Shown: piece after piece, positions 30,355 to 42,652 of the stretch
Layout of the letters: every line of letters starts with the position of its first letter
Position numbering within the stretch: the stretch's first letter is position 1
From: Azonexus sp. R2A61
Lineage (GTDB): Bacteria > Pseudomonadota > Gammaproteobacteria > Burkholderiales > Rhodocyclaceae
Assembly (NCBI RefSeq): GCF_021401135.1
Contig: NZ_JACBFO010000004.1
Span: forward strand, 124,001 to 188,000
Reading direction: 5' to 3'
DNA: 64,000 nucleotides
Made by a program: the position numbers and the translations under genes
The notes under the pieces: model-generated
The model's input: only the letters and a program-made list of their open reading frames with translations
The model's database searches: none
What the model was told of the DNA's origin: nothing

Positions 30355-32142
30355 TCAGCTACCCTTGCCCCACGAATCCTTGAGCGTCACGGCACGGTTG
30401 AAAACCGGCGCGCCCGGGCGCGAGTCCACGCGGTCGGCGACGAAATAACCGTGCCGTTCGAACTGGAAGCGCTGTTCGGGCGGGACGTCTTTCAGCGAGG
30501 GTTCGAGCTGGGCGGCGATGACGCGGACGGAGTTCGGGTTGAGATCGTCGAGGAAGTCGCGTTCGAGTTCCGGCGCATCGCCCTCGCGCCGGCCGCCCGG
30601 GGCGGCCACGGCAAACAGGCGGTCGTACAGGCGGATTTCGGCGGCGCAGGCGTGGGCAACCGAAACCCAGTGCAGGTTGCCCTTGACCTTGACGCTGTCG
30701 GCGCCCGGCGTGCCGGACTTGGTATCGGGCAGGTAGGTGCAGTGGACGGCAACGACCTTGCCGTTCTCGTCCTTGTCGCAGCCCGTGCATTCGACGATGT
30801 AACCGTACTTGAGGCGCGCCTTGTTGCCCGGGAAGAGTCGGCGGAAACCCTTTTCCGGGACTTCCTGGAAGTCCTCGCCCTCGATCCACAGTTCGCGACC
30901 GAAGGGCATGATGCGCTGGCCGAGCTCCGGCTTGAGTGGATGGTTGGGCGCGTGGCAGTCCTCGAACTGGCCTTCGGGGTAGTTGTCGATGATCAGCTTG
31001 AGCGGATCGAGCACGGCAACGCGGCGTTGGTCGGCTTCGTTCATGACCTCGCGCTGGGCATCCTCGAAGACGACATAGTCGATCAGCGAATCGGACTTGG
31101 AGATGCCGATGCGCTCGGCGAACAGCTTGAAGCCCTCGGGCGAGTAGCCGCGCCGGCGGGCGCCGACCAGGGTCGGCATGCGCGGATCGTCCCAGCCGCC
31201 GACGTGTTTTTCCTCGACCAGCTGGATCAGCTTGCGCTTGGAGAGGACGACGTAGGTCAGGTTGAGGCGCGAGAATTCGATCTGTTGCGGCAGCGGGCGC
31301 TGCAGCAGGCCGCCTTCGGCGAGGCGCTCGAGCAGCCAGTCGTAGAACGGGCGCTGGTCCTCGAATTCGAGCGTGCACAACGAATGCGTGATGCACTCCA
31401 GGGCGTCCTCGATCGGGTGCGCGAAGGTGTACATCGGATAGACGCACCACTTGTCGCCGGTATTGTGGTGCGTGGCGTGGCGGATCCGGTAAATCGCCGG
31501 GTCGCGCAGGTTGATGTTGCGCGAAGCCATGTCGATCCTGGCCCGCAGGATGTGCGTGCCGTCGGCGAATTCGCCGGCCTGCATGCGCTTGAACAGGTCC
31601 ATGTTCTCGGCGACCGAGCGGTTGCGGAACGGCGAATCCTTGCCCGGCTGGGTGAGCGTGCCGCGGTTGGCGCGCATTTCCTCGGCCGACTGGCTGTCGA
31701 CGTAGGCGTGGCCGGCCGAGATCAGGTACTCGGCGAACTGGACCATCCAGTCGAAATAGTTCGATGCGTAGTAGAGATTGCTTTCGCCGTCCTTGTCCCA
31801 CGAGCAGCCCAGCCATTTGACGGCATCGAGGATGGAATCGACGTACTCCTGCTCTTCCTTTTCGGGATTGGTGTCGTCGAAGCGCATGTGGCAGCGGCCA
31901 GCGAATTCCTCGGCCAGACCGAAGTTGAGCAGGATCGATTTGGCGTGGCCGAAGTGCAGGTAGCCGTTCGGCTCGGGCGGGAAACGGGTGCGAATCTTCG
32001 CCGGGTCAAGCGGCGCCGCGGCGTGGTCGGCAGCGGTGCCCGGGGCGCCGGCCCAGCGACGCTGGGCGTGTTTGCCGGCGGCCAGATCGGCCTCGACGAT
32101 GTTCTTGATGAAGTTGGCGGCGGGGGCGTGCTCGTTGGACAT
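30355..32142 (-). CDS. glnS: Glutaminyl-tRNA synthetase
   Basis: GlnS charges tRNA-Gln with glutamine. The 595-residue class Ic synthetase has the HIGH-type motif HFGH at 63-66 in PPEPNGYLHFGHAKS, the KMSKS-type motif as VLSKRK, and C-terminal anticodon-binding beta-barrels. Its N-terminal extension (about 45 residues) is slightly longer than in E. coli. TGG-TAGAAT on the minus strand (32177-32185) is a possible extended -10. It heads the tight run glnS - small protein - methyltransferase - pyrF - ypfJ-like. Confidence 0.97.
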   Translation of the reverse strand: MSNEHAPAANFIKNIVEADLAAGKHAQRRWAGAPGTAADHAAAPLDPAKIRTRFPPEPNGYLHFGHAKSILLNFGLAEEFAGRCHMRFDDTNPEKEEQEYVDSILDAVKWLGCSWDKDGESNLYYASNYFDWMVQFAEYLISAGHAYVDSQSAEEMRANRGTLTQPGKDSPFRNRSVAENMDLFKRMQAGEFADGTHILRARIDMASRNINLRDPAIYRIRHATHHNTGDKWCVYPMYTFAHPIEDALECITHSLCTLEFEDQRPFYDWLLERLAEGGLLQRPLPQQIEFSRLNLTYVVLSKRKLIQLVEEKHVGGWDDPRMPTLVGARRRGYSPEGFKLFAERIGISKSDSLIDYVVFEDAQREVMNEADQRRVAVLDPLKLIIDNYPEGQFEDCHAPNHPLKPELGQRIMPFGRELWIEGEDFQEVPEKGFRRLFPGNKARLKYGYIVECTGCDKDENGKVVAVHCTYLPDTKSGTPGADSVKVKGNLHWVSVAHACAAEIRLYDRLFAVAAPGGRREGDAPELERDFLDDLNPNSVRVIAAQLEPSLKDVPPEQRFQFERHGYFVADRVDSRPGAPVFNRAVTLKDSWGKGS

Positions 32143-32226
32143 GGCGAACGGGGTTTCGGGAACGTCGAAAAGCGCGATTCTACCAGCCGGCGAGGCCGCG
32201 GCGGGGGTTCCGGAGGGCTTGTCCGT

Positions 32227-34251
<2,025 letters not shown>

Positions 34252-34339
34252 CGTTGTGACGCCTTGTCCAAGTCGGCGGATTATCGCAGCTTTTCCAGCG
34301 GCATATGCCCCCGGGTGACGGGCGGTGGCGTCTGGCCGC

Positions 34340-37300
34340 TCAGCGATTGCCTGGCGGATTCCGTTTGCGCCGTTCCGGCTGACCGAGGGTGATGGTGTAC
34401 AGCAGGTCGAGCGCGTTGTCGCTGCCGGCGCGGCCGACCACCGACAACTGCCGGGTCAGCGCGACGCTCAGCTTGACGACGCCCTCGGCGCGGCCCAGCA
34501 CCTGTTCGTAGGAGAGCGTGGTGTTCGACGACAGGCGTTTGCCGACCGTGAAAATCTGGTCGCTGGCCGAGTTGACCGTACTGCCGCCGCCGGCGATGCG
34601 GCTGGTCGGTGTGCGGCTGCTGCCGTTCAGCGAGCCCTGGCGGACGCCCAGTTCGTCGAAGCCGAAGGTGTCGCGGATCTGCTGCACGACGCCGCCGGAA
34701 TCGTTGCCGAGCAGGCCGCCGGCCGCCGACAGCAGCACGCCGGCATCGCCGGCGCTCATGTTTTCGGAGCCGTGACCGAGTACCAGCCAGGCGATCTTTT
34801 CGGCATCCGGCAGTTCGGGGTCGGAGACCAGCCGGACGACCGGGCGCCTGGCCGTCCCGGAAACCCGGACGCCGGGTTCGACGGACAATCCCTTGCGCAC
34901 CGCCAGCACGTCCAGCCGAGGATCGTCGAGCAGACCGTCGAAGCTGAGGATGCCGCGTTCGATTTCCAGTTTCTGGCCGTAGGCGTCGAAGCGGCCGTCG
35001 CGTACCTGGATCGTGCCGCTCGCCTTGGGCAGGTCGTAGCCGCTGGCGGTCAGGCGGACCTTGCCGGTCAGGCGGCTGCTCAGCCCGGCGCCGGAAAACA
35101 GGAAGCGTCGCCCGAGGTCGGTTTCGACGTCCAGTTCGAGTCGGGTGCGCGGGGTCGGCGGCGCCGTCCGGCCGGGCCGCTTGATCGTCACGTCCTCCGA
35201 CAGGCGCGGCGCTCCGCCCGGCGCCAGTTGCCAGTAGCCGGCATCGGCCATGAACTGGCCGCGCACGCCGAGCCCGCCGTCCTGCCAGTCGACGCGCCCC
35301 TTGCCGGAGACGGCGAGCCATTGTTCGGGCAGCTGCCACGGGCCGAAACGGTCGAGGCGGACGTCGAGCGCGGCGCGTTCGCCGCCATTCTTGCGGTCGA
35401 CCGGGGTAGCAACGGCAATTTCGCCGGAAATCTCGACGCTGCCTGGCTTGTCGAAAGCGGCGGCCTGCTCGCCGAGGGCGTTGCGCAGTGCGCGCGGCGG
35501 CTTGCTCAGCAGGCTGCTGAAACGCAGGGTGTCGACGTACAGCCGATCGGTGGCGAAACGTGCGGCCAGCTTGCCGTCGACCAGTTGCATGCCTTGTTCC
35601 GCCAGGCGCAGGGCCAGTCGTTCGCCCTGGATGGGACCGTTCAGGGCGGGCCGGGCCGGGGTGCCGGCCAGCGTCAGGTCGGCCCGCAGTTGGCCTTCGC
35701 TGCGCCAGCCTTCGCCGATCAGTTCGCCGAGCCAGCCTAGATCGGGGATGTCGGCCCGCAGTCCGCCTTGCCAGGGGGCGTCGCCGGCCAGTTGCCACGG
35801 CGCCGACAGCGGTGCGCGCAGTTGCGCGTCGACGCGGCCGATGCGCGAGCCCTGCGCGTGTACCTCGACGTTCAGCTGCGTCGCCTCGGCGCTGGCTTTC
35901 AGGTCGGCCTGCCAGTCCAGCGGATCGCCGCGCAGGCGGGCTTCCAGGCTGCCGCCGCTGGCATTCAGCGTCAGTGCCGCGGGGGCGCTCAGGCGCAGGT
36001 TGCGGGTGGCGGTTTCGCGGTCGTCGCCGAGCAGGTTCAGCGTTTCGAGGCTGCCCCGCCAGCCGGCATCGCGCAGACCGCCGCGGGCGGCCAGTTGCAG
36101 GCGTTGCGGGCCGGGCAGTTGGCCGTCGAGCTGCAGCCGGTGGGCGGCGGTCGTGCCTTCGCCCTTGAGCGTGATGCTGCGCGCCAGCCAGTCGTCGGCG
36201 GCGGCCAGCCGGTTCAGCGCGAGATTGATGCGCAGCGGTGCGTCGGGGCTCAGACCGGCGACGGCTTTTGCCGCCAGCCCTTCGATCCGCCAGGCGCCCG
36301 GTTGGCCGAGATGGTCGGCGTGCAGTTCCAGGTCGAGGCTTGCGGCCTGGCTCGTGCCGACCAGTTGCAGTTGCCCGCTCAGCCCGCCTTCCAGGCCGTA
36401 GGGCGCGAGTTGCGGGGCATCGATGCGCAGGCTCAGGCGGCCGTCCTTGCCGCCCCAGTTGCCCTGGCCGCGCAATTGGTTGGCGCCGGCGTCGAGCGCC
36501 AGCTCGAAGGCCGGAATCGCCGGCCAGGCGATCGAAGCCTTGCCCTGGCCGCGCAATGCCTGGCCGGCCAGCTGGCTGTCGCGCAGGACGAATTCGGCGT
36601 CGATGGTCGGTTTCGGCGCCAGCCGGCCGGCGGCCGAGAAGCGGGCGTTGATCAGCGCGGCCGGGACCTTGGCAAAGCGCGACGGATCGAAACGAGCGAG
36701 TTCGCCGTTCAGCCGGAAGGCTTGTCCGGCATCCGCGGCCAGTTCGCCGCTGGCCTGCAGACGGGCGTCGCCGGCCTGCAATTCGATGCGCCGGGCGGCG
36801 ATACGACCGTCGGCCGAGCGTTCGGCGTCGAGCGCCAGGCGCAGGCGCGGATCGCTCAGCTCGGCCCGCACCGACTGGCCTTGCGCACCGGCGCGCAGTT
36901 CGAGCGCCCCGCTCAGCCGGCTCGGCACGAGCGCCGCGACCAGCCGGGCGGCATCGACGCGCTCGGCGCGTAGCGTCATGTTCAGCGTTTGCTCCTGCCA
37001 GCGGGCGTTGCCGGTCAGTGTGCCGCCGCCGGGCAGACGGGCCTGCAGCCGGTCGATGCGGGCGCCGTCGGCTTGCCAGTCGATCTCGCCGCTCAGCATC
37101 TCGAGCGGCAGGCGCTCGCGGTCGACCGGCCCGGCCCGGCGATTTTCCAGCCGGAAGTCGCCGGCGATGCCCTGTCCGGCCGGTTGCAGGCGGGCGTTCA
37201 GACTCAGCTCGGCGACCGGCGCATCGGCCAGCCAGCGGGCCGGGGCGACGCCGCGCAGGTCGATCTCGGCGTGGGCGAACGGGGTGGCGGCAAACGGTGT

Positions 37301-37987
37301 CAGGCGGGCGGTGAGGTGGCCGTCGAGGCCGGTTTTTGCCTGCGCGACGAGGTCGACCGCAGCCAGTTCGCCGCTCAGTTCGCCGGCCAGCGACAAGGGT
37401 TGGTCGGCGAGTCGGCCGCTCAGTTCGACGTGGCCGTCGAGCCCGAAGGGCGCCGCGCCGTCGAGCGCCAGCCGGCCATTCAGGGCGATCCGCTCGCTCG
37501 TCAGGCGCAGTCCGTCGATCCGGTGCTGCCGGCCGTCGCTGTGCAGCGCCAGCGCGATGTCGTGCACCGCCGGCAAGGCGTCGATCTGCAGTTCGCCGAT
37601 CGTCAGTTCGGCCAGCGCGACGCGCAACGGCAGGCGCAGGTCGGTCGGCAGCACCGCCGGTTCGTCGCTCGGCGTGCTGCGGATGGCCAGCCGTCCGGCG
37701 CTGATGCGGTCGACGCGCAAATTGCCGGCAAAAAGCTCGCTCGGTGACCAGTCGACCGCAAGTTCGTCGACGCCGACGTTCAGCGTGTCGTCCCGCCAGT
37801 CCAGGCGTGTCAGGTGCAGCGGGCCGAGCAGCGAGCCGTCGCCGACGGTGGCGCTCAGGCGTTCGCCGCTCAGCGTGCCGGCCAGGCCGAGCAGGGCGCG
37901 CAGGCCGCCGGTAGTGCCGGCCAGCCAGCCGAGCAGCGCGACGGTTAAAGCGAGAATCAGCAGGAAGACGGTGAAGGTACGACGCAT
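34340..37987 (-). CDS. tamB: Translocation and assembly module inner-membrane component TamB
   Basis: A 1215-residue AsmA-like (DUF490) protein: one N-terminal membrane anchor (residues 5-22), a very long periplasmic beta-rich region that should form a hydrophobic groove, and the conserved C-terminal TamB domain (from about 880) with [22 protein letters not shown]. TamB with TamA is implicated in assembly of some outer-membrane proteins and, more broadly, in anterograde phospholipid transport. ATG 37987 is one base from the tamA stop, so the pair is coupled. The protein is shorter than some homologues but complete at both ends. Confidence 0.92.
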   Translation of the reverse strand: MRRTFTVFLLILALTVALLGWLAGTTGGLRALLGLAGTLSGERLSATVGDGSLLGPLHLTRLDWRDDTLNVGVDELAVDWSPSELFAGNLRVDRISAGRLAIRSTPSDEPAVLPTDLRLPLRVALAELTIGELQIDALPAVHDIALALHSDGRQHRIDGLRLTSERIALNGRLALDGAAPFGLDGHVELSGRLADQPLSLAGELSGELAAVDLVAQAKTGLDGHLTARLTPFAATPFAHAEIDLRGVAPARWLADAPVAELSLNARLQPAGQGIAGDFRLENRRAGPVDRERLPLEMLSGEIDWQADGARIDRLQARLPGGGTLTGNARWQEQTLNMTLRAERVDAARLVAALVPSRLSGALELRAGAQGQSVRAELSDPRLRLALDAERSADGRIAARRIELQAGDARLQASGELAADAGQAFRLNGELARFDPSRFAKVPAALINARFSAAGRLAPKPTIDAEFVLRDSQLAGQALRGQGKASIAWPAIPAFELALDAGANQLRGQGNWGGKDGRLSLRIDAPQLAPYGLEGGLSGQLQLVGTSQAASLDLELHADHLGQPGAWRIEGLAAKAVAGLSPDAPLRINLALNRLAAADDWLARSITLKGEGTTAAHRLQLDGQLPGPQRLQLAARGGLRDAGWRGSLETLNLLGDDRETATRNLRLSAPAALTLNASGGSLEARLRGDPLDWQADLKASAEATQLNVEVHAQGSRIGRVDAQLRAPLSAPWQLAGDAPWQGGLRADIPDLGWLGELIGEGWRSEGQLRADLTLAGTPARPALNGPIQGERLALRLAEQGMQLVDGKLAARFATDRLYVDTLRFSSLLSKPPRALRNALGEQAAAFDKPGSVEISGEIAVATPVDRKNGGERAALDVRLDRFGPWQLPEQWLAVSGKGRVDWQDGGLGVRGQFMADAGYWQLAPGGAPRLSEDVTIKRPGRTAPPTPRTRLELDVETDLGRRFLFSGAGLSSRLTGKVRLTASGYDLPKASGTIQVRDGRFDAYGQKLEIERGILSFDGLLDDPRLDVLAVRKGLSVEPGVRVSGTARRPVVRLVSDPELPDAEKIAWLVLGHGSENMSAGDAGVLLSAAGGLLGNDSGGVVQQIRDTFGFDELGVRQGSLNGSSRTPTSRIAGGGSTVNSASDQIFTVGKRLSSNTTLSYEQVLGRAEGVVKLSVALTRQLSVVGRAGSDNALDLLYTITLGQPERRKRNPPGNR

Positions 37988-37988
37988 G

Positions 37989-39665
37989 TCAGAACGGGAT
38001 GGCCAGCGAGAAATGCAGTTGCACCTGGCGGTCGCGCTCGCCATACGCGAGATCGACGCCGAGCGGACCGGCCGGGCTCTTCCAGCGGGCGCCCAGGCCG
38101 TAGCCGACGGCCAGCCGGACATCCTGCAACGAATCGACGGCATCGCCGGCATCGACGAAGGCGGCGACGCCCCAGTCCTGGCTCAGCCAGTGCGTGGCCT
38201 CGGCGGACAGCGTGGCCAGGTAGCGGCCGCCGACGGTGGCGTCGCCTTCCTTGACCCCCAGGCTCTGGTAGGCGTAACCGCGCACGCTGCCGGTGCCGCC
38301 GGCACGGAACAGGTAGTCCTGCGGAATGTGCTGGCGCGAATCGGCCACCGTGTAGCCGGCTTCGGCCCGCAGGCTCAGGGTGTCGCGCGCGCCGAGCGGC
38401 AGCCAGACCTGGCTGCGGCTGTGCACGCGGACGAAATTCTGGTCGGACAGCGCCGCCTTGGCGCCGCCGCCGACCTGGAACTGGGCGACCAGGCCGCGCC
38501 GCGGATCGAGCGGGTTGTCTACCTTGCGCCAGATCCACATCACGTTGGGCACCAGCGCACGGCTGAGCACCGGTGCGGCGCCGTCCGGGTGGCGCGTTTC
38601 CGTCTGCCAGTTCAGCGACAGGCGCTGTTCGATGCTGCCGCGCATCTGCACGCTTTGCGCGCCGACCGCGTAGCGCTCGGTGCGCAGCCCCTGGATGTCG
38701 GTGGTTTCGACCATGCCGCCGACGCTGTGCCGGCGGTTCTTGTCGTCGGGCGGCAGGAAGACGTCGCCGTACAGCGTGTTTTTCTTCTGCTCCAGGCGCA
38801 GGCCGCTGTCGAGCGCCCAGGCCTGGTTGAACAGGTCGGGCGTGTGGTAGCTGGCTTCGACGCGTGCCCCGGTGTTCGAGCTGGCGCCGACCCCGAAACC
38901 GACACGGTGGGCCGGCCGTTCGCTGACGTCGACCAGGACCGGCGCGCTGACGCTGCCGTCGGGCAGCGTTTCCGGCGCCGTGCGGTCGAGGCTGGCGCGT
39001 ACCGACGAAAAATAGGGCGACGCCTGCAGGGCGGTCTGCAGCTCGTTCAGCCGGTCGACGCGATAGGCCTCGCCGGCCCGGGCGCTGCGGTTGTAACGTT
39101 CGACCAGCGAGGCCGGGTAGCGCTGCAGTCCGGTGACGCGCAATTCGCCGAAACGGTAGCGCGCCCCGGCATCGTAGTGGGCGCGCAGCGCGGCCCGCCG
39201 CGTGTCGACATCGATTTCCGCCTGGCTGTCGGCCAGGCGCGCGTCGGGGTGTTCGACGGCCAGCAGGTCGGCCAGGATCTGCTGTTTGGCATCGTTCCAG
39301 TCTTCCTGGCGGAAGGGTTTGCCGACCGGCAGCAGCCAGCCGTCGAGCAATGCCTGGCGGGTTTTTTCGTCGACCGGGCCGTCGACCGCAAGATCGACGC
39401 TGGCGATGTGCGTGCGCGGGCCGGGATCGAGTTTCAGGCGCAGTGGCGCCTCGTCGCCGCCGGAAAAGTTGTAGTTCGGCGAAAAATAGCCTTCGGTGGC
39501 CAGGATGTCGTCGATCAGCCCTTGCAGACGGCGCGGCGTGCCGTCCTCGTCCGGCAGATGCGGCTCGAGCAGGCGCTCGATGTCGGCCGGCGCATCGAGC
39601 TCCAGCGCGCCGGCCGACAGCGGCAGCGCGGCACAGATCAGCAGGAAAAGCAGCCGTTGACGCAA
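37989..39665 (-). CDS. tamA: Outer membrane assembly factor TamA
   Basis: A 558-residue Omp85/BamA-superfamily protein with a signal peptide (RLLFLLICAALPLSAGA), N-terminal POTRA domains (about 25-245) and a C-terminal 16-strand-type barrel that includes GTGSVRGYAYQSLG, the conserved loop that inserts in the pore, and ends in Phe (SLAIPF). TamA in the outer membrane partners with TamB. The gene follows the Gcr-like gene after 10 bases and leads directly into tamB. Confidence 0.95.
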   Translation of the reverse strand: MRQRLLFLLICAALPLSAGALELDAPADIERLLEPHLPDEDGTPRRLQGLIDDILATEGYFSPNYNFSGGDEAPLRLKLDPGPRTHIASVDLAVDGPVDEKTRQALLDGWLLPVGKPFRQEDWNDAKQQILADLLAVEHPDARLADSQAEIDVDTRRAALRAHYDAGARYRFGELRVTGLQRYPASLVERYNRSARAGEAYRVDRLNELQTALQASPYFSSVRASLDRTAPETLPDGSVSAPVLVDVSERPAHRVGFGVGASSNTGARVEASYHTPDLFNQAWALDSGLRLEQKKNTLYGDVFLPPDDKNRRHSVGGMVETTDIQGLRTERYAVGAQSVQMRGSIEQRLSLNWQTETRHPDGAAPVLSRALVPNVMWIWRKVDNPLDPRRGLVAQFQVGGGAKAALSDQNFVRVHSRSQVWLPLGARDTLSLRAEAGYTVADSRQHIPQDYLFRAGGTGSVRGYAYQSLGVKEGDATVGGRYLATLSAEATHWLSQDWGVAAFVDAGDAVDSLQDVRLAVGYGLGARWKSPAGPLGVDLAYGERDRQVQLHFSLAIPF

Positions 39666-39675
39666 GTGGGCTCCG

Positions 39676-41748
39676 TCAGGCCTCGTTGGCGATCCTGGTG
39701 CGTGACGGCGGCATCACGAAGCTGCGCGGCTGTTCGCGCAAGCGGCGGCCGATGGCGCGCAGCAGCTTGCCCCAGTGCGCGAATTCGATGCGCCGCGCGC
39801 CGAGCGCGGTGCGCAAGGCCAGGGCGAAACTGACCGCCAGATTGGTCAGGCCGATCGCGGCAACGCCGAGCACGCCGAGCAGGAAGGCCTGCCAGGCCAT
39901 CGAGAAACTGGCCCCGCCGAGGGCGTAACCGAGGTTGGCCGACGAGAAGGCGATGTGGCGGATGTCCAGCGGCAGGCCGAGCAGCATGCCGATCATGCCG
40001 GTCGAACCCAGCATGCAGCCGAACAGGAAATTTCCCATGATGCCGCCGAGGTGATTCTCGATGTAGCGGCCGATGCGGACCGCCCTGGCACCGCCGGCCA
40101 GGCGCTGCAGCCAGCGCAGCCGGCCGATGCGCGGACCGATCGCCGAGTAGGCCGCCTGGTTGTCGAAGTAGCCGCTGATCAGGCCGGACAGGAACAGGTA
40201 GAAGCCGGCGATCGCCGCATGCGGCACGGCCCATGAGAGGACGTCGAGATCACCCATCAGGTGGGCGGCCTTGCCGGCGTCGACGATGGTGCTGCCGGTG
40301 CTCCAGGCGTAGGCCAGGCTGATCAGCAGGGCGACCGGCAGGGCGACCAGCACGTTGCCGCCGATGGCGGCCAGCTGGCTGCGGCTGACCGCGGCGGCAA
40401 CGTCGGCGATGCGCTCGAGATCGGCGTTGCGGTTCGGCTTGAGGTCGCCGAGCAGGCCGGCCAGCGTCTGCGCGGTCATCGCCGGCTGCTTGGTGGCGAC
40501 CGTGAAGCCGAGCAGGAAGATGATCACGAAGCCCAGGCCGTAGATCATGCTGAACAGGAAGGCTTCGACGAACAGCGGCGCATGCAGTGCGGCGACCTTG
40601 ATCTTGAGCAGTGCCATGACGCCGATCAGCACGCCGGCGCCGGCGGCCGAGCGCCACATGCCGCGATAGTCGTCGCGCGTTTCGCAGATGTAGTGTTCGC
40701 CGGAACGGGCCGCATTTTCGGTGACCCGCACGGCCAGCACGTCGGACAGCTGGGCCAGGTAATGGCGCAGGCTGTGCCGGCGGTTTTCGGCGAGAAAGGC
40801 GGTGCGGGCGAACTCCGCCCAGCCGTCGATTGCTTCCTCGTGGGTGATCTGGCGCAGGCCGGCGGTCAGGATGTGCACCAGCTTGGCCAGCCGCTGCAGG
40901 CTCTGTTCGCTGCGTCGCAGCAGGTAGGACAGATGCAGGCTGGTGCCGACCGTCATCGCCCGTTTGCGAATGCGCAGCAGCGTGTCCTGGCATTGGTCGA
41001 CGATGACCAGCAACTGGCTGCCGTCGTCGGCGCAGGCCTGATTGTCGTCCAGGCAGCGGCGGAAGCTGGCGACGAAATCCAGGGCTTCGGCCGACAGGGC
41101 GATGAAACGAGGCAGGTCGTCGTCGAGGTTCGGCGAGGCGCGCAGCAATTCGCCGTCGACGCCGAGGCCGCTGACCCGGTGCGACAGCAGCAGCACGGCG
41201 TCGAGCATCTGTTCCTGCACGCCGCGCCGGTCGAGCTCGCGGAAATCTTCCGGTGGCGCCAGCAGCGACCAGAAGCGCTTCGACAGTTCGGGCGGAATGG
41301 CTTCCAGCCAGCGCCAGTCCTCGCGCCGGTCGAAGACGATCTGCAGGCAGTCCTTGAGCCGGCGTTCGTCCGGCACTTCCGGCAGGATCCGGCTGCCGAG
41401 GATGCGCCACCATTCCGAGAAGAAGCCGGTGCCGGGCAGGATGCCGCTGTCGGTGAAGAAGGTGATCAGCCGGCGGCTGCTGATGAACTGCACGACGTGG
41501 TGGCGGAAGGCCGCACTCAGTTCGCCGTCGCGCTCCAGGCGTTCGAGCATGGCCAGGTAGCGGGTGTTGGTCTGGTCGTCGGTACGATGTGCCGGGCGCA
41601 GCGTGCCCATCAGGCGGCCGAGCAGCTCCAGCGTGTCGGCCTCGGGGCGGCGGAAAGCCTCGAGTGCGGCATGCACGGCGGCCTCGTCCACCGTCGGGCG
41701 GCGGAAGAGTCGGTTCCATAGGCGGCGTAGGGCGTGGGTCCTTGACAT
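39676..41748 (-). CDS. Gcr-family multi-pass membrane protein (COG4389)
   Basis: A 690-residue protein with a soluble N-terminal half (about 1-365) and a C-terminal half with about eight predicted membrane helices (from GVLIGVMALLKIKVAAL onward). Members are called site-specific recombinase (Gcr) in databases, as I recall the family name, but no tyrosine or serine recombinase motif is visible and the membrane topology does not fit a DNA enzyme. It is 10 bases upstream of tamA on the same strand and probably cotranscribed with tamA-tamB, suggesting an envelope role. Function is otherwise unknown. Confidence 0.75.
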   Translation of the reverse strand: MSRTHALRRLWNRLFRRPTVDEAAVHAALEAFRRPEADTLELLGRLMGTLRPAHRTDDQTNTRYLAMLERLERDGELSAAFRHHVVQFISSRRLITFFTDSGILPGTGFFSEWWRILGSRILPEVPDERRLKDCLQIVFDRREDWRWLEAIPPELSKRFWSLLAPPEDFRELDRRGVQEQMLDAVLLLSHRVSGLGVDGELLRASPNLDDDLPRFIALSAEALDFVASFRRCLDDNQACADDGSQLLVIVDQCQDTLLRIRKRAMTVGTSLHLSYLLRRSEQSLQRLAKLVHILTAGLRQITHEEAIDGWAEFARTAFLAENRRHSLRHYLAQLSDVLAVRVTENAARSGEHYICETRDDYRGMWRSAAGAGVLIGVMALLKIKVAALHAPLFVEAFLFSMIYGLGFVIIFLLGFTVATKQPAMTAQTLAGLLGDLKPNRNADLERIADVAAAVSRSQLAAIGGNVLVALPVALLISLAYAWSTGSTIVDAGKAAHLMGDLDVLSWAVPHAAIAGFYLFLSGLISGYFDNQAAYSAIGPRIGRLRWLQRLAGGARAVRIGRYIENHLGGIMGNFLFGCMLGSTGMIGMLLGLPLDIRHIAFSSANLGYALGGASFSMAWQAFLLGVLGVAAIGLTNLAVSFALALRTALGARRIEFAHWGKLLRAIGRRLREQPRSFVMPPSRTRIANEA

Positions 41749-41905
41749 CGGGCGGTGGTCGTCCGGCGACCGTCAGTGATGGATGACGTATGGTAGCGCA
41801 GGACGCCGCAAGTTCCCTTGAGCGATCGTGTCGAGCGTTGCCGATTCGTAATAGAATGGCGTTCCGATAACTACAACCTCCCGGACATTGAAAAGGATTT
41901 CCATC

Positions 41906-42565
41906 ATGAAGAAGCTCTTCAAGCAAACTCTGGCTGTTGCGCTGCTCGCCGGCGTCGGCTTCTCCGCCGTCGCTCAGGAACGCGTTTATGTGATCGACCA
42001 GCGCGATGTCGTCGCCAAGTCGGGCTTTGGCCTGTGCTGGCGCGATGGCTACTGGACCCCGGCCGCTGCCGCCGCCGACAAGGCCGGTTGCGAGTGCGAC
42101 AAGGACCTGCTGCCGAAGGAAGCCTGCGAAGCCAAGCAAGTCGCCGCCGCGCCGAACGCGCCGGCCGTCGCCGGTCCGAAGCCGACCGGTGAGAAGATCA
42201 CCGTCGCCGCCGATGCCCTGTTCGACTTCAACAAGGCCGTGCTGCGTCCGGAAGGCAAGGCCAAGCTCGACGAGCTGGTCTCCAAGGCCAACGCCATCAA
42301 GCTGGAAGTGATCCTGGCCGTCGGCCACACCGACCGCATCGGCGGTGCCGCCTACAACCAGAAGCTGTCCGAGAAGCGCGCCGCCGCGGTCAAGGAATAC
42401 CTGGTCGCCAAGGGCATCGAAGCCAACCGCGTCTACACCGAAGGCAAGGGCAAGACCCAGCCGGTGACCGGCGACAAGTGCAAGGGCAATGCCAAGACCA
42501 AGGCCCTGATCGACTGCCTGCAACCGGATCGTCGCGTCGACATCGAAGTCATCGGCACCAAGTAA
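41906..42565 (+). CDS. OmpA-family peptidoglycan-binding protein
   Basis: The 219-residue protein has a signal peptide (KQTLAVALLAGVGFSAVA), a short N-terminal region with paired cysteines (CECDKDLLPKEAC), a Pro/Ala linker and a C-terminal OmpA-like domain (about 105-219). That domain carries the peptidoglycan-binding pattern GHTDRIGGAAYNQKLSEKRAAAV and ends DRRVDIEVIGTK. No barrel is present, so it is a small periplasmic or outer-membrane-associated protein that tethers to the cell wall. AAGGA precedes ATG 41906; an upstream in-frame TTG is rejected. A good terminator follows, so it is monocistronic. Confidence 0.93.
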   Translation: MKKLFKQTLAVALLAGVGFSAVAQERVYVIDQRDVVAKSGFGLCWRDGYWTPAAAAADKAGCECDKDLLPKEACEAKQVAAAPNAPAVAGPKPTGEKITVAADALFDFNKAVLRPEGKAKLDELVSKANAIKLEVILAVGHTDRIGGAAYNQKLSEKRAAAVKEYLVAKGIEANRVYTEGKGKTQPVTGDKCKGNAKTKALIDCLQPDRRVDIEVIGTK

Positions 42566-42582
42566 GCTACGCCGATGCCGTG

Positions 42583-42616
42583 AAAAGCCCTGCTCCGGCA
42601 GGGCTTTTGTTTTTGT
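42583..42616 (+). terminator. Rho-independent terminator after the OmpA-like gene
   Basis: AAAAGCCCTGC (42583-42593) pairs with GCAGGGCTTTT (42598-42608) across TCCG, followed by GTTTTTG. Confidence 0.92.
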
Positions 42617-42652
42617 GCGGCGCGTTTTCCACGTCAGGTTCAGTTCGATTCC

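Noticed and set aside
39676..41748. Mobile element or integrase suggested by the recombinase-family name
   Set aside because: No tyrosine or serine recombinase motif, multi-pass membrane protein, no flanking repeats, and tight linkage to tamA-tamB.
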